Notes: generated from the sequence alone by a model not told the origin. DNA of 64,000 nucleotides from Tabrizicola sp. (GCA_025458105.1 JALOTD010000001.1:26777-90776); one strand, 5' to 3'. Shown: positions 29,203 to 37,393, counted from the first letter of the stretch. Translations and numbers: made by a program.

Positions 29203-29433
29203 TCAGGCTGCGGGGACGCGTTCGATTGCGTCCAGGATACGTTGGAACCCCTCGCGCATCGCATCGCGGCTGAGGGTGCGTTCTTCCTTCCCAACGGTCA
29301 CGGTGACGATCCGAGGGTCTTCATGGCCGAACACTGAGAAGGAAAAGCTGCGGTTGTCGTAGTCGACGACTTCCACTTCGATGATGTGATCCAGGGGGCG
29401 CTCCTCGAACGCCTGGACGATGCGCTTGCCCAC
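29203..29433 (-). CDS. Hypothetical protein
   Basis: 76-aa ORF, same strand and close spacing. Confidence 0.55.
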   Translation of the reverse strand: MGKRIVQAFEERPLDHIIEVEVVDYDNRSFSFSVFGHEDPRIVTVTVGKEERTLSRDAMREGFQRILDAIERVPAA

Positions 29434-29435
29434 GG

Positions 29436-29636
29436 TCAGAACGCCTCCTCAGGGATCAGGACGCGCGCGTGGGTCTGATCGTTGCCGGGCCAGCAATGGC
29501 CGACGCAGGGCCGCGCGGGCGGGTCGCTACGTTGTGCCTTGTACTGGTGGGAGAACGTCGGCGGGCTGTCCCAGAGGTAGGTGCAGGTCGTTTCGGTGCG
29601 GCGAACTTCGACGACGGTCGGGCGGTTAGCAGGCAT
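29436..29636 (-). CDS. Hypothetical protein
   Basis: 66-aa ORF from MPANRPTVVEVRRTETTCTYLW; overlaps next gene by about 10 nt. Confidence 0.5.
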   Translation of the reverse strand: MPANRPTVVEVRRTETTCTYLWDSPPTFSHQYKAQRSDPPARPCVGHCWPGNDQTHARVLIPEEAF

Positions 29637-29859
29637 GAGCCGCCCCCGGCAGCAATTCCATCGCGAAGGCGCGGTCTGCTTCGGTCGCAAGGGGCCGCCA
29701 GACGATGGTCGGGTTGCCGCCCGGTGCGCGCGTGACGTGTCGCACAGGCAGGCCGTGGGCTTGCAGCTTGGCCGTCGCCGCGTCGTCGGTCTCAGTGACG
29801 CCGAGGGCGCGGTCGTTCTCGTCATATGCAGGGGCGGGTCGCCGCCGAAACTTGGGCAT
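29626..29859 (-). CDS. Hypothetical protein
   Basis: 77-aa ORF from MPKFRRRPAPAYDENDRALGV. Confidence 0.5.
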   Translation of the reverse strand: MPKFRRRPAPAYDENDRALGVTETDDAATAKLQAHGLPVRHVTRAPGGNPTIVWRPLATEADRAFAMELLPGAAHAC

Positions 29860-30364
29860 GAGGTCGTCTCCATCGTCGGTGGTGCGGCGGGCGCAAACTG
29901 GGCAGAGCTTCTCGAGAAACTCTCGCCCGCACGCCTTTGCCCGCCGCGCGTGCAGGCTCGACCACGATACGATCCGCTCCCGTTCTGGTTGTACCGAGAT
30001 ATGAGGTCCACCGACCGAACTGATGAGGCATCACCGCGCCACCGTTGCAGGATCAAGACGTTGGTCGGCGCGGGGCAGGGGTTTGACCGATACTTGACCG
30101 TAAACCGTGGGGGCGGGTCGTCGGTCAGGGCGATGGCTGCGGTCGGGATCGGTGCAGAGCTTCGATCTGCTGCGATTCTAGGCGGGGTGACGGGTTGGCG
30201 GGGGTCAGGGTAGGGCGCGACAGATAACCGCCTTCGCTGCGCGTCTGCTGAGGGGTGGGACTATTTGTTATAATGTAACATGATCGCCCTCTTTTCAGAG
30301 GCGGCGCGTGTAGGACGGGGCACGCGGGATTTGCGGGGTCAGGACGGCGCTGCTTCCACATCAT

Positions 30365-30398
30365 GCGCAAGCGCGTATGTCACAGAAATTGTTGTTGC
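30365..30398 (+). repeat. 34-bp intergenic repeat, copy 1 (direct)
   Basis: GCGCAAGCGCGTATGTCACAGAAATTGTTGTTGC; last 28 bp identical to copy 2. Confidence 0.88.
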
Positions 30399-30441
30399 GG
30401 GACAGCAAGCGCCGGGTGATGCAGGGTCATCACGCGTGCAG

Positions 30442-30469
30442 GCGCGTATGTCACAGAAATTGTTGTTGC
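30442..30469 (+). repeat. 28-bp intergenic repeat, copy 2 (direct)
   Basis: GCGCGTATGTCACAGAAATTGTTGTTGC identical to 30371-30398. Confidence 0.88.
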
Positions 30470-30488
30470 CTTCTGACTTTTCGAAACT

Positions 30489-30522
30489 GCATCAACAATT
30501 TCTTTGAGATACGCGCTTGCGC
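30489..30522 (-). repeat. 34-bp intergenic repeat, copy 3 (inverted)
   Basis: Reverse complement matches copy 1 at 31/34 positions. Confidence 0.85.
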
Positions 30523-30656
30523 GCGACTGGATGCAGCGATGCAGCAATTCCGGGTCGCAGACATAACTGAGTTATCAGATTCCACCTGTATCCGTGGTCG
30601 AGCCACCCCTTCCTGCCCGCGTATGATGCCAAGGCATCAAGAACGGAGGCCCGACC

Positions 30657-30839
30657 ATGAACATGCGCGAATTCTGTGACCACCTGAAAGCCCTCGGCCG
30701 TGCCGCCGCCGAGGACGGCTTCGATCCAAAGCGTGCCCGCCATTTGCTGATGCACGAGACGCGCTCCGCTGCATCCGCATCCTACGCCTATCGGGAAGGC
30801 TATCTGCCTGCCCGCGCCGCACTCCAGCTTGTCGCGTAG
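30657..30839 (+). CDS. Hypothetical 60-aa protein
   Basis: MNMREFCDHLKALGRAAAEDGFDPKRARHLLMHETRSAASASYAYREGYLPARAALQLVA. Confidence 0.5.
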   Translation: MNMREFCDHLKALGRAAAEDGFDPKRARHLLMHETRSAASASYAYREGYLPARAALQLVA

Positions 30840-31066
30840 ACCCCGGCAGCGTTAAGGATCGGCGTCCTCGGAAACCGATCCTGACGCCTCTGGAACGCCT
30901 GGTAGACGAACTCCTCCAAGTGTTCCCGGTCGATCCAGGCAAGGTCAGCTTCGATCAATGCCTGACAGCAGCGCATGTAGAAGGGGACAAAACCTTCCCC
31001 TTCCTGTGCCTCGTCACCGACGACGCGGGCGAGCGAAAGCAACATTTCCTCCTCGTCCTCAGTCAA
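30800..31066 (-). CDS. Hypothetical acidic protein
   Basis: 88-aa ORF; start overlaps 3' end of the upstream minus-strand gene. Confidence 0.5.
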   Translation of the reverse strand: MTEDEEEMLLSLARVVGDEAQEGEGFVPFYMRCCQALIEADLAWIDREHLEEFVYQAFQRRQDRFPRTPILNAAGVYATSWSAARAGR

Positions 31067-32297
31067 CGGAATATCCTCCTTCGTCCTCGACAGGCTGACG
31101 GCGATCTTTCAGGTATGCGACCGGGTCGTCATTCTCGAGGTTGAGTCCCGTCAACCGCATGACGAAGTCCCGTCCGACCGATCCACCAAGGTTGTCGCGT
31201 TCCGGGTCGAATGCACGCCAGCGCCAGACAAACTCGGTGCTCTCGTCCTCCCAATCGTTTCTGTCCTCGAACTCCCGGCCAGCCCGCCCCTTTTTCTTGT
31301 AGCGCCTCTGGTATTCGACCTCAGGCACCTCATCAGGCAGCGCGTGACGTGCTGCCGCCTTGACCCTGACCCTCAGGATACGATCCTCATAGTCGAAGGA
31401 GCGCATCACAGAGTCCCAAGTCCCACGGCGTTCGACCTCGCACATCGCTTGCCACTCCCAGCGGAAATCGTCCGAAGCGAACTCCTTCCACTGGCGTTCG
31501 ACGGTGACAGTGGGGGGCTTGCGCGTCCCGTCGCGGTACATCTTGAACCCTGACGCGAGCAGGTCCTGGAATTCCGCCCGCAGGACGTCCTCGTTCGACC
31601 AGAAGAAGCTGAACTGCGGACCTTCGGGGAAAGCAGGGTCGAAGTAGTGGAACTCCGACACATTGGATGACCACTTCGACCGCGCGTGCGTAGTCTCGAA
31701 CTGGCGAAGGTGCTTGAACGCTGCGAACGCCGCTTCTTCACCGTCCGCATCAAGCGCGTCCTTCACGCGGAAGTCGACCATGCTCCTCCAGTGATCATGC
31801 TCCTTGACCCCGACCTCCCACCGGTCGAGACCCTGCATCACCCGCGAGCGCCAGTCGCGCGCACGATGGCGAATGTCCTCGAACGCCCGCACCTTGGTCG
31901 AACGCGACAGAGCTGAACGCCAAGTTGAGTCCTTGCAAAGGTCGGCAAGACCCAGCGCCGCGTGCCACCAGTCAGCGGGCGCATAGTCAAGCAGCACCTT
32001 GCGGAAAGTGTCCCAGTCGTCGGGTATGTCGGGCGGGCTGCAATACGCACGCGGGTTCCACCGAACGTCGAGTGCAAGGGACTCGAGCACTTCGCTGACA
32101 GGCGTCCACACCTCGTCACCGCGCAGTCCCGCGTAGACTGTCCCGTCCGCTAGCGCCTTCTGGATACGCCAGTGCTCGCGGGAGAACTGCTTGGCCGCTT
32201 CAATCGCTTTCTTGCCGACCCCCCGGAACGTCTTCAAGATCTTGTCGCCGTCGTCGAACGACCAAGATTCATCCTGTCTCTCGCGGTAGGTCGTCAT
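31059..32297 (-). CDS. Hypothetical protein, island-encoded
   Basis: 413 codons from MTTYRERQDESWSFDDGDKILKTFRGVGKKAIEAAKQFSREHWRI; no recognised domain. Confidence 0.7.
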   Translation of the reverse strand: MTTYRERQDESWSFDDGDKILKTFRGVGKKAIEAAKQFSREHWRIQKALADGTVYAGLRGDEVWTPVSEVLESLALDVRWNPRAYCSPPDIPDDWDTFRKVLLDYAPADWWHAALGLADLCKDSTWRSALSRSTKVRAFEDIRHRARDWRSRVMQGLDRWEVGVKEHDHWRSMVDFRVKDALDADGEEAAFAAFKHLRQFETTHARSKWSSNVSEFHYFDPAFPEGPQFSFFWSNEDVLRAEFQDLLASGFKMYRDGTRKPPTVTVERQWKEFASDDFRWEWQAMCEVERRGTWDSVMRSFDYEDRILRVRVKAAARHALPDEVPEVEYQRRYKKKGRAGREFEDRNDWEDESTEFVWRWRAFDPERDNLGGSVGRDFVMRLTGLNLENDDPVAYLKDRRQPVEDEGGYSVD

Positions 32298-32503
32298 TTC
32301 TGCGCCTCCATGAACGCGTCGAGGTCTTCCTTGCGGTAGCGAACCATCCGCTGTCCTACCCTGATGTACTTTGGCCCCTTCCCCTTGAAACGCCAATCCG
32401 AAAGCGTCCAGGGGGAGGAGTCGAGATACTTCGCGGCGACCTCAGGCGACATATAGGACGGCCACTCTGGAAGTGGCGGGCTGCTTGCTTCTTCGTAGGT
32501 CAT
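32294..32503 (-). CDS. AlpA/excisionase-like helix-turn-helix DNA-binding protein
   Basis: YMSPEVAAKYLDSSPWTLSDWRFKGKGPKYIRVGQRMVRYRKEDLDAFM typical of MerR-like/AlpA HTH_17; ATGA overlap with next gene. Confidence 0.8.
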   Translation of the reverse strand: MTYEEASSPPLPEWPSYMSPEVAAKYLDSSPWTLSDWRFKGKGPKYIRVGQRMVRYRKEDLDAFMEAQK

Positions 32504-32532
32504 GTTCGACCTCCTTCGTTGCTCCAATGATG

Positions 32533-32547
32533 CGACGTTAGACGTCG
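32533..32547. promoter_or_regulatory. Palindrome in divergent promoter (CGACGT-TAG-ACGTCG)
   Basis: Perfect 6-bp arms between alpA-like and restriction endonuclease genes. Confidence 0.45.
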
Positions 32548-32667
32548 TTTTGTGTGAGTTCATCACCAAGTTGAGGTTCCGACTGTGCAGAATGAGGTAA
32601 CAACCTGATTTACTCCTCGAGTTCAATGCGGTAGCGGTATCGAAGAGCAACATCTGGACCTGATCGC

Positions 32668-33621
32668 ATGGCGAGGCTACCGAAGCTACCCAATCTCTTG
32701 GAACGCAAGATTTACAAAACTGGGCAGACGCGCGGTGCCGACGACGACCAGATTTTCCAGAATCGAGTTGGGCGCAATTCTACTGTATTAATCCCGTTCC
32801 CGGTTTGGGTCCAGATTCCGGCTCTGCATACAATTAAGTACGAGAACGGCTTCATCGTTCTAGTTAACCCGCGCGATTTCTTCAAGGTTGCAAAAGGTGA
32901 TATTTCTGCGCATGGTTTGGAAATTGGCCGCAACGCCCTCGTGTTTTACGAGCGGCGCGACGAATGGTTGGAATTTCATCCTGACAAGTACGGCTTCAAA
33001 CCTCCGACTTCGCGGATTGCGCCTCTTGGCGGTCAATACGTCGCAAGGATAGCGAATACAACGGCTGAAGCGGATGAACGCATCAACATCGGCTATACAA
33101 GCACAGGGCTAAAGGGTGCCGGAATCCGGCTGTATGAGTATGCCGACACTGGTGCCCTCGGCACGACACGAATCCAGCTTGAGGCGGTCTTCTGGCACGC
33201 CGTTGATGCAGTGGAAAAGATGCGCGCTGCCGGTATGACAGAGGACCAGATTCGACTTCGTCGTGCCGCCGTGCTCGATCACGCAGCCAAACTCGGATTG
33301 CTCGACTACGATCAACTCGTAGGCGCGCGCATCCTCAATGCTGATAGGGAAGTCGTCTGCCCTCTGTGCCTGGAACCGATCAGTGTTGCTGGCTTCTTGA
33401 GCCGCCTGCCTCAAGCATCAGGACGTGAACGGCACGATCTGACTGTGACGGAAATCAACCTGTTCCATATCCAGGAACTCGGCTACGGGGTGTTCAATCA
33501 CAGGCCCTATAACCTCGGCTGGGGTCATCATCACTGCAACGTCGTCTGCAAGGATTCAGGCATCCATCCGACGCTCGAATGGATGGCGTCAGTCATGCGG
33601 CGAAACGGGATGCTAAACTGA
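32668..33621 (+). CDS. BstXI-like type II restriction endonuclease
   Basis: RLPKLPNLLERKIYKTGQTRGADDDQIFQNRVGRNSTVLIPF; CPLC....FNHRPYNLGWGHHHCNVVCKDSG Cys/His-rich C-terminus; adjacent DNA methylase. Confidence 0.6.
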   Translation: MARLPKLPNLLERKIYKTGQTRGADDDQIFQNRVGRNSTVLIPFPVWVQIPALHTIKYENGFIVLVNPRDFFKVAKGDISAHGLEIGRNALVFYERRDEWLEFHPDKYGFKPPTSRIAPLGGQYVARIANTTAEADERINIGYTSTGLKGAGIRLYEYADTGALGTTRIQLEAVFWHAVDAVEKMRAAGMTEDQIRLRRAAVLDHAAKLGLLDYDQLVGARILNADREVVCPLCLEPISVAGFLSRLPQASGRERHDLTVTEINLFHIQELGYGVFNHRPYNLGWGHHHCNVVCKDSGIHPTLEWMASVMRRNGMLN

Positions 33622-34740
33622 GAACAGGGGCAGGTCGGCGGGAACCTTGCCGTTTGGCGCGACCTGGGGACGCGGCGCAGCAGATTGCGTTCTGCCTTCC
33701 TTGATCCGTGCAGACAGGCTTGCCGCCGCATATTCGACCCACTTGTCTTCAATCTCGATTCCGATAGACCGGCGGTTGAGGTCATGGGCTGCGAGCATGG
33801 TAGCGCCAGAGCCGTTGAAACAATCGAGTACCACATCACCTTCGTAGCTGCTGGTCGATATGATCAACTTAAGGAGGTCTTGAGGCTTTTCTGCCGGGTG
33901 TTTGCCTTTGTATTGGCGCACGTTCATGTGGTCCCAAATATCGGTGAACGGCTGGCTCGGATCGACGTTGAAGGCGCGGATCACGTCCTCATAGGCGGGC
34001 ATAAGGCCAATCTTGCCTGTGCCGACAAACGCAGCGCACATCTTGGCATACTGATCGCGGCTCGGAATGTTGCGTCCTGTTTCCCAGTTCGAGACAGCGC
34101 CGCCGTTGTTCACCTTACCATAGGCACCGATGATCTCAGTGAGCTCGTTTGAGGACAGATCGCACAGCTTTCGGCAATCCCGCAGGAACAAGCCGAACGG
34201 CGACTTGTGCAAGTTGCCGTCGCGCGCGGGTGAACAGACAATGATCCGCTCGCTGTGCGGATACCACTGACGCAGGGCGGTCTTCTTCATCTTCTGTTTC
34301 CAGCCGTCGTAGCCCGGTTCGTTCGGCTTGGTCCAGGTGATCGTGCTGTGCATGTTCATCGTCTTGGACGCTTGAACATAAAGGAACGGCATCATTTCCG
34401 ACGAGCAAAACAGATAGATCGACCCATTGGGTCGAAGGACACGGTGCCATTCTGTGAAATACTGATCCATCCAGATCAGATATTCCTCATCGTCGCCAAA
34501 GGAGGCGTCTCCGTAGATGTTGGCTTTCTTCGTCGAATGATATGGAGGGTCAGTCAGCACGAGGTCGATTGAATGGCTCGGTATCAACTTGAGCAATTCG
34601 AGCGAGTCCCCTTTGCAGAGGTTGTGCTCGGGACTGTGAAATGCCGAATAGCCAGCAAGTTTGGCGCTCGTTTTGCGAAACGCCTCTTGTCGGTTCGTCG
34701 GGTATATCGCGGTTTCAGAACGGGGAATCTGGAAGGGCAT
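33613..34740 (-). CDS. DNA methyltransferase (beta-class order, DPPY motif) with internal HTH
   Basis: VLTDPPYHST catalytic motif precedes DVVLDCFNGSGATMLAA SAM motif; internal XRE-like segment; convergent with endonuclease (9-bp overlap). Confidence 0.88.
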   Translation of the reverse strand: MPFQIPRSETAIYPTNRQEAFRKTSAKLAGYSAFHSPEHNLCKGDSLELLKLIPSHSIDLVLTDPPYHSTKKANIYGDASFGDDEEYLIWMDQYFTEWHRVLRPNGSIYLFCSSEMMPFLYVQASKTMNMHSTITWTKPNEPGYDGWKQKMKKTALRQWYPHSERIIVCSPARDGNLHKSPFGLFLRDCRKLCDLSSNELTEIIGAYGKVNNGGAVSNWETGRNIPSRDQYAKMCAAFVGTGKIGLMPAYEDVIRAFNVDPSQPFTDIWDHMNVRQYKGKHPAEKPQDLLKLIISTSSYEGDVVLDCFNGSGATMLAAHDLNRRSIGIEIEDKWVEYAAASLSARIKEGRTQSAAPRPQVAPNGKVPADLPLFSV

Positions 34741-34797
34741 GTGTCACTTGCTCACTTTTGCCTAGGATTACGCGATATGTAGGGGCTGCGCAATCGT

Positions 34798-34819
34798 TCA
34801 CGCACCACGCGTTGCGTGA
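34798..34819. promoter_or_regulatory. Inverted repeat upstream of methylase (TCACGCA-N8-TGCGTGA)
   Basis: 7-bp perfect arms about 60 bp upstream of the methylase start. Confidence 0.45.
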
Positions 34820-34988
34820 CAGGCCGGACGGTCGAGTAAGCGCCGACACTTTGTGCAGCAGCGGGCTAGGTGTCTCAAACAAACATCACCTCTACCCCAC
34901 AATACCCGGTTGAGCGAGAACAAAGACGGAACTTATGAACGTGTCACCGGGCCACCTACGGTCCCGCCCATCAACGGAGTGACACGAC

Positions 34989-36020
34989 ATGCCGAAGTTC
35001 AACACCAACCAACTCGTCTCCTTCATCAAAGCCCACGCCATCACGAACTACGCGAAAGGCTGGGACGTCGTGGTCGAGACCATGACCGACGCGGACATTG
35101 CGGAACGCCTCGGGGACGCGACGACCCAAAAGGCGGCGATTGCAGCCTTCGCAGGCATCGTCGGTGCTTTCAACGAGCAGCGCGACATGCACCGCAACGA
35201 GGCGCTGCTCATGGGTGCAGAACCGACCCAGGACGAGGTCGCCTCGGGCAAGGTCGATGCGCTCCTGGGCAAGCAGGAGCCGACCCTCCAGGACGTTCTC
35301 AACGGCCTGACCGACCTCCAGAAGCGCGTTGTCGTCGCCCTGCTGGACGCCGGTATCGACTGCAACGGTGCCGAGACCCTGGACGCGATGCGGTCGGACA
35401 ACATGACCTACGCAGACGTCGCCGACCTGTCGCAGCGCACGGGCCTGACGAAGTCGCAGGTCAAGGGCGTGCTGTCCGGGCTGTCGGGCATCGTGGACAC
35501 GGACGTCGAGAAGCCGAATGGACAGCCGGGCGTTGACCAAGTCCTGACCGACTTCGGGGTGATCGTCGCCTTCGAACTCCTGGCCGAAGGCGTGGTTGCC
35601 AATCCTGGTCCTGCCAAGTCCGAGAAGCCTGCCAAGACCTCGAACGTCGTCAAGCTGCCGACCACCAAGAAGGAGAAAGCTTCTCCTGCGCCGAAGAAGG
35701 CGCGCTCCGTTGAGGATCGCGTCCTTGTGCAGCCTGCGAAAGACCTTCGGGACGTGAAGCCGATGACCGCAGGTTCGAAGCGCCACGTGATCTGCGAGGC
35801 GCTGCTGCGCGGGACGACGATGGAACACCTGGCCGAGGTGACGGGCTGGAAACGCGACGTCGTCTCGTCGGCCCTCTACTACGACGTCAAGCAGGTTGGC
35901 TTGGGCGTCGAACGCAAGGGCGGCAAGCTCTACCTCCTGATGCCCGAAGGCGTGAAGAAGCTGCCTCTGCGCGACAAGACGACGACCCGCGCGGACGCCC
36001 TCGTCGCCGCCTGCAAGTGA
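34989..36020 (+). CDS. DUF3489-like C-terminal DNA-binding protein
   Basis: C-terminal GSKRHVICEALLRGTTMEHLAEVTGWKRDVVSSALYYDVKQVGLGVERKGGKLYLL winged-helix-like; Lys-rich linker. Confidence 0.65.
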   Translation: MPKFNTNQLVSFIKAHAITNYAKGWDVVVETMTDADIAERLGDATTQKAAIAAFAGIVGAFNEQRDMHRNEALLMGAEPTQDEVASGKVDALLGKQEPTLQDVLNGLTDLQKRVVVALLDAGIDCNGAETLDAMRSDNMTYADVADLSQRTGLTKSQVKGVLSGLSGIVDTDVEKPNGQPGVDQVLTDFGVIVAFELLAEGVVANPGPAKSEKPAKTSNVVKLPTTKKEKASPAPKKARSVEDRVLVQPAKDLRDVKPMTAGSKRHVICEALLRGTTMEHLAEVTGWKRDVVSSALYYDVKQVGLGVERKGGKLYLLMPEGVKKLPLRDKTTTRADALVAACK

Positions 36021-36067
36021 TCTGGAAACTGCCGTTGCGGCAAGAACCACACCGCCACCGACAACGC

Positions 36068-36093
36068 AAAGGCCGCCATCCCCGGCGGCCTTT
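36068..36093 (+). terminator. Rho-independent terminator
   Basis: AAAGGCCGCC-ATCCCC-GGCGGCCTTT then cgcTTTT, 48 nt after stop. Confidence 0.8.
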
Positions 36094-36113
36094 CGCTTTT
36101 GAAGGAGCGCAAC

Positions 36114-36293
36114 ATGGTCTCTATCGAATCTGTCCTCTGGCTGACCTTTCTGGTCGCCGCGTCCGTCATGGTCGGACAGACCGTTGTCTCGCCGCTGGTA
36201 GCAAACGCTCAGACGCAGGCGCAACTCAACCTGCAATCAGTCGCCATCATCGAACAGGCCCTGGCCGTCTGCCCGATGGAGGTCTCCCAATGA
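36114..36293 (+). CDS. Small predicted membrane/secreted protein
   Basis: MVSIESVLWLTFLVAASVMVGQTVVSPLVANAQ; SD gaaggag. Confidence 0.6.
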   Translation: MVSIESVLWLTFLVAASVMVGQTVVSPLVANAQTQAQLNLQSVAIIEQALAVCPMEVSQ

Positions 36294-36454
36294 CCCAACC
36301 CTGGCTCGGTTTCGTTGCCGTCACCTTGGGCCTGATCCAAGGCGGCGGCGTTGAGGTCATCCAAGCGCCCGTCCGTTGGCTCGTGTCCGGCCTCGACGCG
36401 CCCATGATCGTGCAGGCCCAGACTTGCATCATCGGGAGGCTGATCAATGGCTGA
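36290..36454 (+). CDS. Hypothetical 54-aa protein
   Basis: ATGA overlap with upstream gene; MTQPWLGFVAVTLGLIQGGGVEV. Confidence 0.5.
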   Translation: MTQPWLGFVAVTLGLIQGGGVEVIQAPVRWLVSGLDAPMIVQAQTCIIGRLING

Positions 36455-36620
36455 CCCGATGCGCCTCGCTATCTCGTTTCTGAACGGCAATGTCTCCGAG
36501 GTCGTCCTTGCCGTCCGCGCGAACGGCCTTCTCGCCATTCGGGTGTCCCTGGAACTCTACGGCCTGAAAGGCATCGAACCTGTCTACCGCCTGCGTGATG
36601 CCGTGGAGGCGCGGCAATGA
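36447..36620 (+). CDS. Hypothetical 57-aa protein
   Basis: MADPMRLAISFLNGNVSEVVLAVRANGLLAIRVSLELYGLKGIEPVYRLRDAVEARQ; overlaps both neighbours; absent from supplied ORF track. Confidence 0.5.
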   Translation: MADPMRLAISFLNGNVSEVVLAVRANGLLAIRVSLELYGLKGIEPVYRLRDAVEARQ

Positions 36621-37027
36621 ACGCTCAGGTCCACCCAATCACCCAAGGCGGATGGCTCTACCTCCTGACCAACCCGGCCATGCCAGGACTCGTGAAAGTC
36701 GGGATGACGACGCGGTCACCCGAGGAGCGCGCCCAGGAGTTGGCTTCTACCGGCGTCCCGATGCCGTTCGAGGTGGAGGCGGCATGGCCTGTTGACGACG
36801 TGCGGGCGGCAGAGCGCATCGCGCACGCGGCCTTGTCCGGTCACCGTGTCGACGGTGCCCGCGAATGGTTCCGCCTGTCTGTGCCTCAAGCCATCGAGGC
36901 GCTCGGGCGGTCGCGACAGAGGCGAAGCCTGTCGATGTGGCGGCTCGTTCGCGGCGTGGTCGAAGCGGTCGGCTGGCTGACTGTCGCGGCCTTGGTTCTG
37001 GCTCCTCTGCTCGGGGGTGAGCTGTGA
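36617..37027 (+). CDS. GIY-YIG/T5orf172 (MUG113-like) family protein with C-terminal hydrophobic segment
   Basis: GGWLYLLTNPAMPGLVKVGMTTRSPEERAQELASTGVPMPFEVEAAWPVDD; C-terminal VVEAVGWLTVAALVLAPLLGGEL. Confidence 0.78.
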   Translation: MNAQVHPITQGGWLYLLTNPAMPGLVKVGMTTRSPEERAQELASTGVPMPFEVEAAWPVDDVRAAERIAHAALSGHRVDGAREWFRLSVPQAIEALGRSRQRRSLSMWRLVRGVVEAVGWLTVAALVLAPLLGGEL

Positions 37028-37335
37028 TGTTCCGAAGGAAAAAGCCGCAACCCCTGCCTGAGAAGCAGTATCCCCTTGTGCTCAAGACCAAGTGGAGGAC
37101 TGACCTTCTGGACCCGCGCGAAGGTCGTTTCAACGCCCTCAAGGGCTTGACCGGCCCAAGCACACCACGGCCCCTGACAATGGCCCAGAAGGCGCGTGTG
37201 CGCCGGTGCGCGTTGACCTTTGCTGACATTCAGCGAGTGGAAGACTTCGGTCTGCATCGTGTCCCGCCCTACGTTGCTAACGAGGTCGCGCGGCTGCGAG
37301 CGCTGCGCGATACGCGGGCGGTCGCGGCTGAATAG
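37024..37335 (+). CDS. Hypothetical protein
   Basis: 103-aa ORF; GTG/ATG start overlapping previous stop. Confidence 0.55.
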   Translation: MMFRRKKPQPLPEKQYPLVLKTKWRTDLLDPREGRFNALKGLTGPSTPRPLTMAQKARVRRCALTFADIQRVEDFGLHRVPPYVANEVARLRALRDTRAVAAE

Positions 37336-37361
37336 GCGTCCACATAAGGGAAAGACCGGAG

Positions 37362-37388
37362 CCCCGTTGGCTGACGAAGCCAACGGGG
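37362..37388 (+). terminator. Rho-independent terminator
   Basis: CCCCGTTGGCT-GACGA-AGCCAACGGGG perfect 11-bp stem then TTTCTTC. Confidence 0.88.
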
Positions 37389-37393
37389 TTTCT

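Noticed and set aside
29822-30034. 70-aa ORF MMPHQFGRWTSYLG... and an alternative frame with LCPVC near 29900
   Set aside because: Overlapping frames with unclear start codons; cannot decide which, if any, is coding
30377-30679. 100-aa ORF spanning the intergenic repeats
   Set aside because: Translation of repeat DNA with unusual Cys/Arg composition; not credible as coding
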